A stretch of 64,000 bases of DNA, from contig NZ_CABUOD010000014.1 of assembly GCF_902493135.1 (NCBI RefSeq), positions 44,133 through 108,132 of the forward strand, read 5' to 3'. How positions within the stretch are numbered: position 1 is the first letter of the stretch; each line of letters starts with the position of its first letter. This document shows positions 34,923-44,139 of the stretch, one piece after another. The stretch is from an uncultured Parabacteroides sp. (lineage in GTDB: Bacteria > Bacteroidota > Bacteroidia > Bacteroidales > Tannerellaceae). The notes under the pieces were generated by a model. The model had not been told where the DNA came from, did no database searches, and saw only the letters and a program-made list of their open reading frames with translations. Made by a program: the position numbers and the translations under genes.

Positions 34923-35807
34923 ATGAAAAACATTTCGAGAAGAACCGCCATTAAGACGGTGTTGGCAGGAAGCGCAGCGATGGCTGTGTCCGGTATGGAA
35001 GCAGCAGCTCCCGCAAAGAAGAAGAAAGTAGAGAAACCTGAACCGCTGAAAGGCAATATCCGCCATTCCGTGAGCAAATGGTGTTTCGGCAGTTATCCGT
35101 TGGATGAATTTTGTGAGATTTGTAAAAACATAGGAATCGAATCGATCGAACTGCTCGACCCGAAAGACTGGCCTGTCGTGCAGAAACATGGTTTGACCGT
35201 TGCGATGGCGCAGGGTGCGGGCTTAGGCATCGACCGGGGGTTCAACGATCCCAAGTTGCATGACGAGCTGGTAGCCAGTTATGAACAAGTCATTCCGATG
35301 GTGGCCGAGGCCGGGCTGACGAACCTGATCTGTTTCGCCGGACGCCGGAACGGTGTGACCGACTTGCAGGGGTGGGAGAACTGCGAGAAAGGGCTGAAGC
35401 GTCTGATGCCGATAGCCGAAAAATATAATGTCGTTCTCACAATGGAGCTTCTGAACAGCATCGGGCATAAGGATTACTTGTGCGACCATACCGTTTGGGG
35501 AGCGGAACTGTGCCGCCGTATCGGTTCGCCGAACTTCAAGTTGCTGTATGATATCTACCATATGCAGATCATGGAAGGAAACGTGATCGATCATATCCGG
35601 AAATATCACCAGTATTTCTCTCATATCCATACCGGAGGCGTTCCCGGCCGTGCGGAGATCGACGAAACGCAGGAGCTCTACTATCCGGCTATCATGAAAG
35701 CGATTGTGGAAACCGGCTATAAAGGTTTTGTCGGACAGGAATTTGTCCCGAAGCAGGAAGACAAGATCGCTTCGCTTGAGAAATGTATCCGTATCTGCGA
35801 TGTATAA
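34923..35807 (+). CDS. Exported xylose-isomerase-like TIM-barrel protein (hydroxypyruvate-isomerase-like)
   Basis: A 294-residue protein with a twin-arginine-type N-terminus (SRRTAIKTVLAGSAAMAVSG) and a (beta/alpha)8 barrel. NIGIESIELLDPKDWP, LTMELLNSIGHKDYLCD, FKLLYDIYHMQIMEGN and FSHIHTGGVPGRAEIDETQE carry the metal-binding Glu, Asp, His and Glu positions of the AP-endonuclease-2 / Hyi family. Such exported members are frequent in Bacteroidetes glycan loci; the reaction is probably an isomerisation of a sugar or keto acid, not proven. It begins 34 nt after the Asp-rich gene. Confidence 0.82.
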   Translation: MKNISRRTAIKTVLAGSAAMAVSGMEAAAPAKKKKVEKPEPLKGNIRHSVSKWCFGSYPLDEFCEICKNIGIESIELLDPKDWPVVQKHGLTVAMAQGAGLGIDRGFNDPKLHDELVASYEQVIPMVAEAGLTNLICFAGRRNGVTDLQGWENCEKGLKRLMPIAEKYNVVLTMELLNSIGHKDYLCDHTVWGAELCRRIGSPNFKLLYDIYHMQIMEGNVIDHIRKYHQYFSHIHTGGVPGRAEIDETQELYYPAIMKAIVETGYKGFVGQEFVPKQEDKIASLEKCIRICDV

Positions 35808-35817
35808 ACAGCCAAGT

Positions 35818-36954
35818 ATGAAACGAATTGCTATTTATCCTCTGCTGTTGCTCTTCGCTTTGTGCGGATGTAAAGGGAAAAATGAGGCTTCACAGGTCGG
35901 GAATGTTTTTAAACCCGGTGAAATCTGGCCGGACAAAAACGGCGTGCACATCAATGCTCATGGCGGCGGTATGTTGCAGCAGGGCGATACCTATTATTGG
36001 TTCGGCGAGCACAAGACGGAAGGTGAAGGGGGGAATGTAGCCCAGGTCGGCGTCCATTGCTATTCTTCCAAAGACTTATATAACTGGAAAGACGAAGGAA
36101 TCGCCTTGTCTGTTTCGGACGACGAGTCGAGTCCGATCGTAAGAGGTTGCATTCTGGAACGGCCGAAGGTTATTTTCAATAAAAAGACGGGTAAGTATGT
36201 GATGTGGTTCCATCTCGAACCGAAAGGCGCCGGTTATACGGGGGCCAAAAGCGGTGTGGCTGTCAGCGAAAAGGTTACAGGACCGTACAAGCTGCTGTCT
36301 GCCGATCGTCCGAACGCCGGTTGCTGGCCGAAGAATGTGTTGGATATCCATAAAGGTCCGGTTCCCGAAGAATCGAAGAAAGGTTTCGGTGGCGGCGGCC
36401 TGCCTGCGCATCCCGACACGCTGAACCTGTTAGGTCGCGATTTCGAGAGCGGGCAGATGGCACGTGACATGAACCTGTTTGTCGACGACGATGGGAAGGC
36501 TTACCATATCTACGCTTCGGAGGATAACAGCACGTTGCATATTTCCGAGCTGACGGACGATTATACGGCTTGCTCCGGCAATTACGCCCGTTTCTTCGTC
36601 GGTCGTTTTATGGAAGCGCCTGCCATGTTCAAGAAAGACGGCAAGTATTACCTGATCATGTCCGGCTGCACCGGCTGGGCGCCGAATCCGGGCCGTTCCG
36701 CTGTCGCATCCTCTATCTGGGGGCCTTGGAAAGAGTTGGCGAACCCGTTTGTGGGAGCCGATTCGGAAACCTCTTTCCACTCGCAGAGCACTTATGTGCT
36801 GCCTGTTCCCGGCAAGCCCGGACAGTTCATCTACATGGGAGACCGCTGGACACCGAAAAATGCCATAGACGGCCGTTATATCTGGTTGCCTATCCGTTTC
36901 GAGGGAGAGCAGCCGGTTATCGAATGGAAAGACGAGTGGGGAATTGGCAATTGA
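35818..36954 (+). CDS. Glycoside hydrolase family 43 lipoprotein
   Basis: A 378-residue enzyme from ATG 35818, with a lipoprotein-like signal (LLLLFALCGC, Cys18). It is a five-bladed propeller: VHINAHGGGMLQQGDTYYWFGEHKTEG, ILERPKVIFNKKTGKYVMWFHLE, ARDMNLFVDDDGKAYHIYASEDN and MEAPAMFKKDGKYYLIMSGCTGWAPNP, the last with the catalytic Glu in FMEAPAMF. These match the GH43 subgroup often annotated as beta-galactosidase or galactan-acting. It follows the TIM-barrel gene by 10 nt. It is the only clear glycosidase of locus 2, which suggests an arabinose- or galactose-bearing substrate. Confidence 0.88.
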   Translation: MKRIAIYPLLLLFALCGCKGKNEASQVGNVFKPGEIWPDKNGVHINAHGGGMLQQGDTYYWFGEHKTEGEGGNVAQVGVHCYSSKDLYNWKDEGIALSVSDDESSPIVRGCILERPKVIFNKKTGKYVMWFHLEPKGAGYTGAKSGVAVSEKVTGPYKLLSADRPNAGCWPKNVLDIHKGPVPEESKKGFGGGGLPAHPDTLNLLGRDFESGQMARDMNLFVDDDGKAYHIYASEDNSTLHISELTDDYTACSGNYARFFVGRFMEAPAMFKKDGKYYLIMSGCTGWAPNPGRSAVASSIWGPWKELANPFVGADSETSFHSQSTYVLPVPGKPGQFIYMGDRWTPKNAIDGRYIWLPIRFEGEQPVIEWKDEWGIGN

Positions 36955-36979
36955 CAATGGATAATTGATAATTGTTTAG

Positions 36980-36987
36980 TACTTTTG
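36980..36987 (+). promoter_or_regulatory. Promoter -7 element for the YitT-family gene
   Basis: TACTTTTG fits TAnnTTTG, 23 nt before the ATG. No clear -33 element is seen. Confidence 0.5.
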
Positions 36988-37010
36988 CAGCCGCATAAAA
37001 CAAACAAAGA

Positions 37011-37910
37011 ATGAATTCAACATTGTCGATTAAGTCTAACCTTTTTAAGATTAGAGAATTAAAGGATTACTTGGGGATTGCCTTAGGTATGATTTTGTAC
37101 GGTATAGGATGGACCGTTTTCCTGTTGCCGAACGATTTGCCTTCGGGGGCTGTTCCGGGTATCGCTTCTATTGTTTATTGGGGGACAGGCTTGCCTGTGC
37201 AGTACACTTACTTTGCCATTAACGGCCTCTTGTTGTTGCTTTCGTTGAAAGTCTTGGGTTGGAAGTTCAGTATGAAGACAGTGTATGCGGTTTTCGTCCT
37301 GACGTTTTTCCTATCCGTGATACAGCGGTTGACTGCCGGACTTCAACTGTTGCAGGACCAGCCTTTTATGGCTTGTATTTTGGGTGCTATTTTTTGTGGC
37401 GGCGGTATCGGTATCGCGTTTGCATCGAACGGCAGTACGGGCGGAACGGATATTATTGCGGCTATAGTCAACAAATACCGGGATGTCAGCCTGGGGCGTA
37501 TGATTATGTTCTGTGATATGATCATCATCGCGTCCAGTTATTTTGTGTTGCACGATTTGGAGAAAGTCGTTTACGGGTATGTGACGTTGTTCGTTACCGG
37601 TTATATGATCGACCAGGTTGTCAACAGTTCCCGGCAGTCGGTGCAGTTCTTCATCATTTCCGGTAAATACGAAGAGATCGGCAGGGAGATTAATGCTTTG
37701 CACAGGGGCGTGACTGTAATCGACGGGACCGGACTTTATACGGGAAAGCAAGTGAAGATGATGTTTGTTTTGGCAAAAAAGAGCCAATCCAATACGATCT
37801 TCCAAATCATCAACGACATCGATCCGAGAGCTTTCGTTTCGCAGAGTGCCGTTATCGGTGTGTATGGTGAAGGATTCGACCATTTCAAAGTGAAGAAGAA
37901 AACTAATTGA
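37011..37910 (+). CDS. YitT-family membrane protein (DUF161 + DUF2179)
   Basis: A 299-residue protein with five or six predicted membrane helices in the first 200 residues, including IALGMILYGIGWTVFLLPND and the Gly-rich IFCGGGIGIAFASNGSTGGTDIIAAIVNKY that marks YitT/DUF161. The C-terminal soluble part (YEEIGREINALHRGVTVIDGTGLYTGKQVKMMFVLAKKSQ, about 215-290) is a DUF2179 domain. The family's transport role is not established. It stands alone between the GH43 gene and a gene-poor region. Confidence 0.9.
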   Translation: MNSTLSIKSNLFKIRELKDYLGIALGMILYGIGWTVFLLPNDLPSGAVPGIASIVYWGTGLPVQYTYFAINGLLLLLSLKVLGWKFSMKTVYAVFVLTFFLSVIQRLTAGLQLLQDQPFMACILGAIFCGGGIGIAFASNGSTGGTDIIAAIVNKYRDVSLGRMIMFCDMIIIASSYFVLHDLEKVVYGYVTLFVTGYMIDQVVNSSRQSVQFFIISGKYEEIGREINALHRGVTVIDGTGLYTGKQVKMMFVLAKKSQSNTIFQIINDIDPRAFVSQSAVIGVYGEGFDHFKVKKKTN

Positions 37911-38505
37911 TTTTAACACGTATATCCGGTAAAGGGTTGCTTAATAGCTTAACCAGGTCTACAAATATAAAGCATATTTTAAGAAGTTGTTGATTTTTCA
38001 ATCATTTTCAATATTCAGTATAAAAAAACGAATTATGGAATGATGATTTATAGGTTTGGAATCCGCTCCTACTTATTGGTTTCCTAAAATCCCCATTGAT
38101 CATTTATATGTTACAATTTGCCAGGACGTTTCTCTTCGCTGCCTCCGCCTTTACCTGTGTCCATGTCTGTATATCCGTTGTATTTTAGGTTTGTATACTT
38201 GTGTCTGATTAATTTTATCGATTTTGATATTATATTTTGTTATATCGTGATAATTAATTACTTTTGAAAAGTGTTGGCCTTGGAGCTAAACCGAAGTTCG
38301 AGATCTTTTAACTATGTATTTGCCCCGTTCCTAACGAATACAAATGAGAGTGTATGTATTTGTACTTGATGCCTTGCTTTTATGCAGGATATGGATTTAA
38401 ATTTTGTAATCCGACATGTAAAACAGCAATAAATGAAAGGAGTTGATCTATTGTTGCCTTTTGACTTTTCTATTTGATTTATTAACTTGTAATTATAATA
38501 AAACG
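37911..38505. other. A+T-rich intergenic region
   Basis: No gene is supported in these 595 nt. It contains the promoter at 38236-38266 and a small inverted repeat TACAAAT/ATTTGTA (about 38339-38367) within the long leader of the following operon. Confidence 0.6.
38236..38266 (+). promoter_or_regulatory. Promoter for the lipoprotein/protease pair, with long leader
   Basis: TTTG (38236-38239), a 19-nt spacer and TACTTTTG (38259-38266) match the Bacteroidetes consensus. The first start codon is 240 nt downstream, leaving an unusually long untranslated leader. Confidence 0.6.
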
Positions 38506-38985
38506 ATGGCAAATATAAGTTTGAAATTACTGATAAAAATATCTCTGTTATTTTGTTTGGCTCTCTGTATCGCTTGTGACAGCGATTCGGAAACTCCTCC
38601 TCAAAAGGAGATTCCGATTGAAACAGAACTGCAATGGCAATTGAGTGCAATCATTGAAAATGGAGAAAAACTGGCAACTCCCGGGAATTACATGTCCGCA
38701 TATTTGATTTTTGAAGATAATAAAAAATTTGAAGGCCGTGTCGGTGCAAATCAAATAAAGGGTACATTCAAGATAAATCCTTCAACTGGTAAAATCTCTA
38801 TGGAATACTCCATGACTCAGGTAGCAAGTTTGGAACCTAATGTTATGGAATTCGAGGAGATGTATATGAAGCTGTTCCATAAAATTACATCCTATATATA
38901 TACAGATTTGGACAATGACTTGAAATTGTATTATGGGGATAATAGCTATTTACAATATCAATCAAAAAAAGTTGAAATAAAATGA
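38506..38985 (+). CDS. Small lipoprotein, possibly META-like fold
   Basis: A 159-residue lipoprotein from ATG 38506 (signal ends ALCIAC, Cys24). The mature part has ELQWQLSAIIENGEKLATPGNYMSAYLIFEDNKKFEGRVGANQIKGTFKI, a beta-rich pattern resembling META/HslJ-type domains, though without certainty. Its stop overlaps the start of the protease by 4 nt (38982-38985), so the two are translationally coupled. The coupling allows the idea that it is a companion, chaperone or inhibitor of the protease; that is inference. Confidence 0.65.
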   Translation: MANISLKLLIKISLLFCLALCIACDSDSETPPQKEIPIETELQWQLSAIIENGEKLATPGNYMSAYLIFEDNKKFEGRVGANQIKGTFKINPSTGKISMEYSMTQVASLEPNVMEFEEMYMKLFHKITSYIYTDLDNDLKLYYGDNSYLQYQSKKVEIK

Positions 38986-40985
38986 AAGTATTAAAATATA
39001 TTATTATATTAATCATTTGTCTGAGTTTCATATCCGTAAATGCGCAACTTAGCACAAATGAGCTACCTTATTCATTTAGGAGTGAAAACCAGTATCTTCT
39101 ACAACAAAGGAATATTGTTACTATAGAATCGTATGAAGTATTACTCCCAAAAACAGAATTAGAACTAAGTATAGAAGATTCTATTGATAATAAAAATGGC
39201 TTAGCACCACGTTTTGCCTATCCAATACCTGTTAATAGGGATATGAATAATTCCGGTAACTGGAGAATATTGGAAAATGGTGACAAGTTGTGGCAAATGG
39301 AAATATATTCTCCAGGAGCACTATCCATTCATTTGTTGTATGATAAATTTTGGATTCCCGAAGGGGCAAGCCTATTTTTGTATAGCAAAGATAGAAAGCA
39401 ATACATGGGTGCTTTTACTTCCATAAACAACAAAGGGGATTCTATTAATGTCAGAGGATTTATAACTGATTTAATAAATAGTGATCGGATTATTTTAGAA
39501 TATTACCAGCCAGCAGAAGTAGTAGAATCTGCAATAATTTCAATTGAAGCAGTTTTACATGGTTACAAAAATGTAACACTAAACACTCCACAAAATGCAG
39601 GTTTTGGCCAATCCGGAAACTGTGAAGTTAATATTAATTGTTCAGAAGGTGCAAATTGGCAAACGGAAAAAAGAGCTGTTACTATGATTTTGGCAGATGG
39701 TCGTTCGGGATGTTCTGGTGCGTTAATAAATACTATGGCACGTGACGGTCGTCCATTATTATTGACTGCAAATCATTGTTTAACAATCGACAGAAGAACA
39801 GGTGATGGCTATTATAAAGTGTATGATGCTGTTTCTTCTCCTAACTTAGATCAGTATATTTTTTATTGGAACTATGAAAGTTCCTCATGTAGCGGTGGTA
39901 ATGAACCTGTGAAAAGGTCAACAGTTGGAGCAACTGTTCTGGCTAATAACTCGAATACAGACTTTGCGTTGTTATTATTAGCGGAAGACCCAAAGTTATT
40001 ATCTGGGTATGATACCTATTATTTAGGTTGGGATAGGACTTCTAATCCAGGAAGTGGAGGTGTATGCATACATCATCCAATGTTTGATATAAAAAAAATA
40101 TCAACGCATAATATGATTCCTGAATCTTATAATAGTTCTTTTTGGGGTGTTTATTGGCAGCAAACATCCAATGGTTACGGTGTTACAGAATTCGGTTCTT
40201 CAGGTTCTCCGCTTTTAACATCAAATGGACATAGAATCATTGGACAGTTATTTGGAATGCCATATTATGCAGATTGTAATTCACCTGATAATGTATATTC
40301 TGAATATGGAAAATTCCATGTTTCATGGGATAACGGCAACATTGCTGAACGTCGTCTTAAAGATTGGCTTGATCCCGAAAATACGGGGGTAATGAACATT
40401 GAAGGATTGTCTGCAAGTGCTAACAGTTTTAATGTTAACGGAACAATATATCAATCAAATTGTCAGCAAGTTGGATATTCTGGAATAAAGTTTTACAGTT
40501 GGGGTGGTGCGTATAAGGTATGTCGGAATCAAGAAGTACTTATACGGTTTAAATCAAATAAGACTAATTTAAGTTGCACTGTATGGTCGGGGCAAGGTCC
40601 ATGTATCATGAGGACACTTTCGGATGGAAGTTATGAAGTGACTTGCACGCCGGAAAGTGAAATATTCGAACTTTGTTTTACAAGTGGTTCTATAAATGAA
40701 TATATTTCACTTGAATCGAACAGTAATTCTTATACAATGACGTATGATAACGCTTCCGGACTGATCCTGATAGAATTAAAAGAGGATGTTATAAACACAA
40801 GGATGAAAAACTTGTATAATATTTTCATTTACGATCAAATGGGAGCAATAAAGAAAAAAGTCAAGATGGATAGTAATATGATTTCCATTAGTACTTTAAA
40901 CTTAACCAATGGTATATATTTCATTCATATAATGGATAATACTGGACAAAAAATCGGCTCGAAAAAAATTTCTGTAAGTCGTTAG
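38982..40985 (+). CDS. Secreted trypsin-like serine protease with probable T9SS sorting domain
   Basis: A 667-residue protein with signal peptide ending SVNAQ (about residue 22), a long N-terminal pro-region (to about 210), and a chymotrypsin-fold domain with a full triad: His265 in LLTANHCL, Asp327 in NTDFALLLL, Ser407 in GSSGSPLL. It resembles lysyl-endopeptidase-like enzymes of Bacteroidetes. The last 70 or so residues (NIFIYDQMGAIKKKVKMD to GIYFIHIMDNTGQKIGSKKI) have the form of a type A type IX secretion C-terminal domain, so the enzyme would be exported to the surface or medium. A+T-rich codon use differs from the flanking genes. Confidence 0.87.
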   Translation: MKVLKYIIILIICLSFISVNAQLSTNELPYSFRSENQYLLQQRNIVTIESYEVLLPKTELELSIEDSIDNKNGLAPRFAYPIPVNRDMNNSGNWRILENGDKLWQMEIYSPGALSIHLLYDKFWIPEGASLFLYSKDRKQYMGAFTSINNKGDSINVRGFITDLINSDRIILEYYQPAEVVESAIISIEAVLHGYKNVTLNTPQNAGFGQSGNCEVNINCSEGANWQTEKRAVTMILADGRSGCSGALINTMARDGRPLLLTANHCLTIDRRTGDGYYKVYDAVSSPNLDQYIFYWNYESSSCSGGNEPVKRSTVGATVLANNSNTDFALLLLAEDPKLLSGYDTYYLGWDRTSNPGSGGVCIHHPMFDIKKISTHNMIPESYNSSFWGVYWQQTSNGYGVTEFGSSGSPLLTSNGHRIIGQLFGMPYYADCNSPDNVYSEYGKFHVSWDNGNIAERRLKDWLDPENTGVMNIEGLSASANSFNVNGTIYQSNCQQVGYSGIKFYSWGGAYKVCRNQEVLIRFKSNKTNLSCTVWSGQGPCIMRTLSDGSYEVTCTPESEIFELCFTSGSINEYISLESNSNSYTMTYDNASGLILIELKEDVINTRMKNLYNIFIYDQMGAIKKKVKMDSNMISISTLNLTNGIYFIHIMDNTGQKIGSKKISVSR

Positions 40986-40999
40986 TTACATATAGATAA

Positions 41000-41045
41000 G
41001 AAAACAATCATACTCATAATTAGAAAATTGAATATGATTGTTTTC
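41000..41045. terminator. Bidirectional terminator
   Basis: GAAAACAATCATA (41000-41012) and TATGATTGTTTTC (41033-41045) form a perfect 13-bp stem between the convergent protease and M16 genes, with T-runs on both strands. Confidence 0.8.
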
Positions 41046-41136
41046 TTTATTTGCACTACTAAAGTGATATTGGAATACCCGATATTTCATATCAATCGGG
41101 ATAACAACGACAAAATGCTCATGTCACTTGTAGACG

Positions 41137-43953
41137 TCATGGCTCCATCACCACCTCGATCCGGTTGCCCTGCCCTAACAATTTCTTGGCGAATGCTTGT
41201 ATTTTGGCTGGTGTGATGCCTTTTATCGTTTCTTCGTATGTCGTCTCGCCGTTGAACCCGCGGAAGTAATAATTATCCAAAGTCGTCAGCCAGTAAGCAT
41301 TCTCCTGCAGGTTCTCTGCGTGGCGTTTCAGGATATTGTCCCGGCTCTTCTTGAAATCTTCTTCGCGCGGTCCGGATTGGACGATGTTATCCAGTTCCGT
41401 GCGGACGATAGCGTTCATCTTTTCCCGTTTGGCAGGGTCCGTATCGAAATAGGCCTGCAGGAATGTTTGTCCTTCCGGGAAGGAAGATATCTGTGCGGAA
41501 GTCTGCACGCCATAAGTTCCGCCTTCGTCCTCGCGTACCTTTTCCATGTAGATCAGATCCAGAATCTGCTTCAACATAGTGGCGGTGAGGATGTTTTCGA
41601 GGTTATATTCCATCTTGCCGGACCAGAAGTCGACAACCGACGCCTTCGGTGTTTCCAGGGCGCGTTTGAAGATATTCGTGTATTCGCCCTTGCGGATAGC
41701 CGGTACTTCGGCGGGGTTGGCTTTCTCGACGCGTCCTTTGGACGGGAGCGTCGCCAGGTATTGTTCCACAAAAGGACGGATGCTGTCTGTGTCGATATTT
41801 CCGACGAACGTAAAGACAAAGTCCGAAGCGTCGGCAAACCGTTCTTTGTACATCTCCATGATGCGCGGGTAGCTGATCTGCTTGAAATCGCCGGCCGTGA
41901 TGCGGGCGGCACGCGGGTTATTGTTGTAAATCGCCTTTGTCAGCGTGTCGCTGAACGCCACCATCGGGTTCAGTTCCAGGTTTTTCAACTGCGCGATCAT
42001 ACGGTTTTCAAAGGAAGCATAAGCCTCTTCATCCATACGCGGCGCCGTGAAATAGAGATAAACCAGTTCGAACAAGGTCTTCAGGTCGGTAGGAGCGGCA
42101 TAACCGTTTACATTTTCCGTATTCAGGCCGATGGAAGGAGAGCAGGAGACTTTCTTCCCTGCCAATACCTTGTTCAGATCGGTTGCCGGGAAATTGCCGA
42201 CTCCGCCAAGCGTAATGACATCGTTGAATACTTTCAGATTGTCGATATCTTTCGCTCCGAACAAGGTGCTGCCGCCGGGACTGGTGGCCGTCATCAGGAT
42301 TTCGTCTTTCTTGAAGTCCGTATGTTTCAGTACTACCTTGATGCCGTTGCCGAGTGTCAGGACTGTCGCACCGAACAGCGGATCCGTCTTCATCTCCCTG
42401 ATCTTTCCCGGAGCGGGCAGCTGCGGGATCAGCGGTTCGTTGGAAACTGTTTCTTGATAGGGTTCGACCGGTAATTGCTGCGCCTTGATGAAGTCTTCCA
42501 GTAATTGGGCCTCGGTCGGATATTTCATGCCTGTCTTGTCAGGGCCGGTGAGGCCGATTACGATGTTCTTGTCGCCGATCAAGCTCTGGGCGTATTGGTT
42601 CACTTGTTCGACCGGTATTTGCGGTGCGATCTGGCTGATCAGCTGGTATTCCGTTTCGATACCCGGAATATAGCCGCCGTCCGTAAAGTGGCGGACATAT
42701 TCGTTTGTATAGGAGCGGTTCTTTTGTTTGTCGCGGTCGTTGAAGAGCGATTCGTATTGTTTCAGGACATTGATACGGGCACGGTCGTATTCGGATGCCG
42801 TGAATCCGTACCGTTTCACCCGTTCCGTCTCCGTCACAAGCGCGTCGAGCGCCTTGTTTATCTCGCCTTCCTTTACCAGGGCGGCAACCGTGAAAGCGCC
42901 TTTTGTCTTGGCGATCATGAAATCGCCGTCCGAAGCCTGGGCGGCGACAAAAGGAGGATCCGCTTTTTGCATCATCTCGGCAAAGCGTTCGTTTATCATC
43001 GTTTCGACGACATTTTCCATGTAGTCCTTCATCAACCCCGCGGCGGTGGCATACAGCTCTTTCGGCATCTTGTCGTGCTTATAGAATATGGAAAGGATCA
43101 TATTGGAAGCCTCCTTGTCCGTGGCGATGGAAACAAGCGGTTTGTCATTGTCCGCCACCTCCGTATATTCCCGCGCGGCCGGATTTGCCGGAGCCGGGAT
43201 ATCGGCAAAGATACGTTTTACGGCCGCTTCCACCTTGTCTACCTCTATATCCCCTACAATGATAATAGCCTGCAGGTCGGGACGATACCATTTCTTATAA
43301 TAAGCCCGGAGCTCCTCCGGCTTGAAATTATTGATCACGTCGATCGTTCCGATCGGCATCCGGTGTGCATATTTGTTGTCCGGGAACATTTTCGGCAGCT
43401 GCTGTTCCCAGATACGCGCCTGGGCATCCTGCCGCGTACGCCATTCCTCCCGGATCACGCCCCGTTCCTTTTCGATGGCCGTATCTGCGAGCGTGATGAA
43501 GCCCGACCAGTCGTGCAGGATCAGCAGGCAGGAGTCGACGACGCTCTCGCGGGTGACCGGAGCGTTCATGATCATGTAAACCGTTTCGTCGAAACTTGTA
43601 TAAGCGTTGAAGTTCTCGCCTCCGCGCATCCCGATGCTCTCGGTAAATTCATCCATGCCGTGTCCGGGGAAGTTCTTGGTCCCGTCGAACGCCATGTGTT
43701 CGAGGAAATGGGCCAGTCCGCGCTGGTTCTCCTCTTCCAGGATCGACCCGACATTCTGGGCGATAAAGAAATCCGCGCGGTCTTTCGGTTGTGCGTTGTG
43801 GCGGATGTAATAGGTTAACCCGTTGTCGAGCTGTCCGTATCTCACTTTCGGGTCTATGGGCAGGGGTTGTATCTCCGGTTGCTGCGCTGCCAAGCGGAAG
43901 GCGGCAAGTATCCAAAGGAGGTATCCGATGGATAGAATCTGTCTGATCTTCAT
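41137..43953 (-). CDS. M16 (pitrilysin/insulinase) zinc peptidase
   Basis: A 938-residue secreted peptidase made of two M16 repeats. The signal peptide ends near AAQQ. The inverted zinc motif HFLEH is at residues 82-86 (RGLAHFLEHMAFDGTKNFPG), with the downstream Glu in the IEKERGVIREEWR helix. The second half (from about 520) is the inactive-type repeat, as in the PqqL-like family. It degrades peptides in the periplasm or at the outer membrane. Transcribed alone, with a TAnnTTTG element at 43982-43989. Confidence 0.94.
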   Translation of the reverse strand: MKIRQILSIGYLLWILAAFRLAAQQPEIQPLPIDPKVRYGQLDNGLTYYIRHNAQPKDRADFFIAQNVGSILEEENQRGLAHFLEHMAFDGTKNFPGHGMDEFTESIGMRGGENFNAYTSFDETVYMIMNAPVTRESVVDSCLLILHDWSGFITLADTAIEKERGVIREEWRTRQDAQARIWEQQLPKMFPDNKYAHRMPIGTIDVINNFKPEELRAYYKKWYRPDLQAIIIVGDIEVDKVEAAVKRIFADIPAPANPAAREYTEVADNDKPLVSIATDKEASNMILSIFYKHDKMPKELYATAAGLMKDYMENVVETMINERFAEMMQKADPPFVAAQASDGDFMIAKTKGAFTVAALVKEGEINKALDALVTETERVKRYGFTASEYDRARINVLKQYESLFNDRDKQKNRSYTNEYVRHFTDGGYIPGIETEYQLISQIAPQIPVEQVNQYAQSLIGDKNIVIGLTGPDKTGMKYPTEAQLLEDFIKAQQLPVEPYQETVSNEPLIPQLPAPGKIREMKTDPLFGATVLTLGNGIKVVLKHTDFKKDEILMTATSPGGSTLFGAKDIDNLKVFNDVITLGGVGNFPATDLNKVLAGKKVSCSPSIGLNTENVNGYAAPTDLKTLFELVYLYFTAPRMDEEAYASFENRMIAQLKNLELNPMVAFSDTLTKAIYNNNPRAARITAGDFKQISYPRIMEMYKERFADASDFVFTFVGNIDTDSIRPFVEQYLATLPSKGRVEKANPAEVPAIRKGEYTNIFKRALETPKASVVDFWSGKMEYNLENILTATMLKQILDLIYMEKVREDEGGTYGVQTSAQISSFPEGQTFLQAYFDTDPAKREKMNAIVRTELDNIVQSGPREEDFKKSRDNILKRHAENLQENAYWLTTLDNYYFRGFNGETTYEETIKGITPAKIQAFAKKLLGQGNRIEVVMEP

Positions 43954-43981
43954 ATCTTTTTTGTTTTCATTTTTAATAGAA

Positions 43982-43989
43982 CAAATGTA
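43982..43989 (-). promoter_or_regulatory. Promoter -7 element for the M16 gene
   Basis: Minus-strand TACATTTG fits TAnnTTTG, 29 nt before the start codon; a TTTG lies about 22 nt further upstream. Confidence 0.5.
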
Positions 43990-44059
43990 TATAGTTTTTG
44001 TTACAAAATGACAAACGTGCCTTTCTTTCTTTTTGCTTGTAAAAATCCTTGAGAAAGTT

Positions 44060-44088
44060 TTTGTGTAAGAAAAAAATATCTACTTTTG
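44060..44088 (+). promoter_or_regulatory. Promoter for the Gfo/Idh gene
   Basis: TTTG (44060-44063) and TACTTTTG (44081-44088) with a 17-nt spacer, about 50 nt before the ATG at 44140. Confidence 0.5.
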
Positions 44089-44139
44089 TGAAGTTGTTAT
44101 GTGCACGCAAACATTAATAATTTATCTAATATATTTACC

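Noticed and set aside
41197..43818. Two long plus-strand open frames (425 and 437 codons)
   Set aside because: Both are antisense shadows of the M16 peptidase gene, produced by its G+C-rich third positions.
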